The notes under the pieces were generated by a model, which did not search any database, was not told the DNA's origin, and worked only from the letters and a program-made list of their open reading frames with translations. The translations under genes and the position numbers were made by a program. 35,678 nt of DNA from Pseudomonadota bacterium (GTDB lineage Bacteria > BMS3Abin14): positions 1-35,678 of the forward strand of contig QIEJ01000240.1 in assembly GCA_003228585.1 (NCBI GenBank). The letters run 5' to 3'. Positions 34,310 to 35,678 of the stretch are shown here, in pieces. Position 1 is the stretch's first letter; each line of letters begins with the position of its first letter.

Positions 34310-35320
34310 TCACACCCCGTATAGATATTTTACCAGATCCACGAGTCGCACTGCATAGCCGTACTCGTTGTCGTACCAGGAGAGGACCTTTGCCATGGTG
34401 CCATCGACGACCTTGGTCATGGGAGCGTCAAAGATAGATGAGGCTTGATCCCCGTTGAAATCAGATGAAACCAGCGGCTCATCATTGTACTTCAGGTATC
34501 CAGCCAGAGGGCCTTCCTCAGAGGCTTTTTTCATCTCCCTGTTGATACTCTCCGCATCTGTCCTGGTACCGACCTCCACAGTCAGATCCACCAGTGACAC
34601 ATTGGGAGTCGGAACCCGGACAGCCAAACCGTCCAGCTTGCCTTTGAGCTGAGGCAGAACCTCTCCAACCGCGGACGCGGCTCCTGTGGTAGTAGGGATC
34701 ATCGACAGTGCGGCAGCCCTGGCACGGCGCAGATCCGGGTGAGGAGTGTCCAGGAGCCTTTGATCGCTGGTGTATGAGTGAATTGTAGTCATAACACCGT
34801 GAACAATCTTGAAATTCTCGTCGAGAACCTTGGCTATGGGAGCCAGGCAATTGGTCGTGCAGGAAGCGTTCGAGATTATCCTGTCGCGCTCCCTGTCCAG
34901 CTGCTGGTGGTTCACCCCCATCACGACGGTTATATCCGGGTTTTTCCCCGGAGCGGAAATAATAACGTGGCCGGCTCCGGCTTCGAGATGTTTTGACGCA
35001 CCTTCCCGTGACCTGAAAAGACCCGTGCACTCGAGGACTGCGTCAACACCCAGCTCCTTCCAGGGAAGTTTTTCAGGGTCCCTCTCCCCCAGGACCTTGA
35101 TCAGACGACCGCCGATTTTTATTCCATTTTCCGTTGTTTCAACCTGGTCCTTCTCCGGAAGGCACCCGTGGACGGAATCATGGCAAAAGAGAAAACTCAA
35201 GGTTCCCGGATCGGTGAGATCATTGACAGCCACAAATTCAATGGCGGGATCAGACAGAGCACTCCTCAATACAAGCCTGCCAATGCGCCCGAAGCCATTT
35301 ATAGCTACTCTGACGGCCAT
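34310..35320 (-). CDS. gap: Glyceraldehyde-3-phosphate dehydrogenase
   Basis: VAINGFGRIGRLVLR, ISNASCTTNCLAPIAKVL, HSYTSDQRLLD, DLTVEVG, SWYDNEYGYA; RBS AAGGAGGT upstream. Confidence 0.98.
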   Translation of the reverse strand: MAVRVAINGFGRIGRLVLRSALSDPAIEFVAVNDLTDPGTLSFLFCHDSVHGCLPEKDQVETTENGIKIGGRLIKVLGERDPEKLPWKELGVDAVLECTGLFRSREGASKHLEAGAGHVIISAPGKNPDITVVMGVNHQQLDRERDRIISNASCTTNCLAPIAKVLDENFKIVHGVMTTIHSYTSDQRLLDTPHPDLRRARAAALSMIPTTTGAASAVGEVLPQLKGKLDGLAVRVPTPNVSLVDLTVEVGTRTDAESINREMKKASEEGPLAGYLKYNDEPLVSSDFNGDQASSIFDAPMTKVVDGTMAKVLSWYDNEYGYAVRLVDLVKYLYGV

Positions 35321-35347
35321 AGATGCATACCTCCTTCGAGTGGTATC

Positions 35348-35479
35348 AGGGCAGGAGAACTCTGCCCTTCCTTTAATATTGGTTCATCCAAGAAACCAGT
35401 ACCTGGTTTTGAAACCTGTTTTCTCACGCCGACTCGTCGCAAAAGTTAATTTACCACAGTGTGACCATTAAAAGGTCAC
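35348..35479 (-). promoter_or_regulatory. Inverted repeats in the leader region upstream of gap
   Basis: AGGGCAG/CTGCCCT (35348-35368), AAACCAG-TAC-CTGGTTT (35393-35409), GTGACC-ATTAAAA-GGTCAC (35461-35479). Confidence 0.5.
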
Positions 35480-35678
35480 TCCACAGGGTTTCACAAAGAT
35501 TCTGTCTCACGCCCGTTCCCTCTGGTCACTCAAGCCGCTAAGGACGCCAAGGAGTTCATGAACAAAGATCCTCCTCACCGAAGCTGATTGAGCCTTGCAG
35601 GTCGGGATAAAAGTGAACTTTGATCCCGAGTCGCAATGCTCAGCCAGCTGATTTCAGGGAAATCTCTCTCCTCATGGG

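Overview
The window looks like a chromosomal segment from a Desulfobacterota/deltaproteobacterial-type or similar genome (taxonomy is inferred). Most genes lie on the minus strand. From left to right: partial acyl-CoA synthetase; GcvH-like protein; outer-membrane-like protein; YHS-domain protein; metF; folE; larC; larB; folD; a chemosensory cluster (cheD, cheC, cheA, cheY, cheW, mcp, cheR); a signalling cluster (GAF-His kinase, small GTPase-fold-like protein, REC-PATAN, PocR-GAF-HD-GYP, two REC-sensor-His kinases); lon; hsp20; galU; tRNA-Leu(GAG). After that come a plus-strand block (fur/perR, a 35-aa RCKP protein, bamD, a TPR protein, a LysM protein), a minus-strand MBL hydrolase, and the minus-strand secG-tpiA-pgk-gap block. 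The genes are mostly ordinary. The unusual signal is between them. At least eleven intergenic spacers carry phase-locked arrays of degenerate 7-nt words, such as GGTTTCG|AGTTTCA|TGTTTCA|AGTTTCA|ATCCAAG|ATCCAAC|ATCCAAG|ATCCAAA, where the word changes but the 7-nt register does not. In many of these spacers the heptads abut a long palindromic element (terminal repeats near AAGCGCTTGTCATTGCGAGG), whose other end abuts arrays of 8-nt words (ACCTCGAT|ACTTCGTT|...). The arrays run into genes: they appear to supply the Shine-Dalgarno and start codon of larC, the Shine-Dalgarno of lon, and the C-terminal codons and stop of larB. Protein-level oddities include a GcvH paralogue lacking the lipoyl-lysine, a His kinase with a displaced H-box histidine, and a probable CTG-initiated BamD. 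All calls come from reading the sequence; no database search was run.
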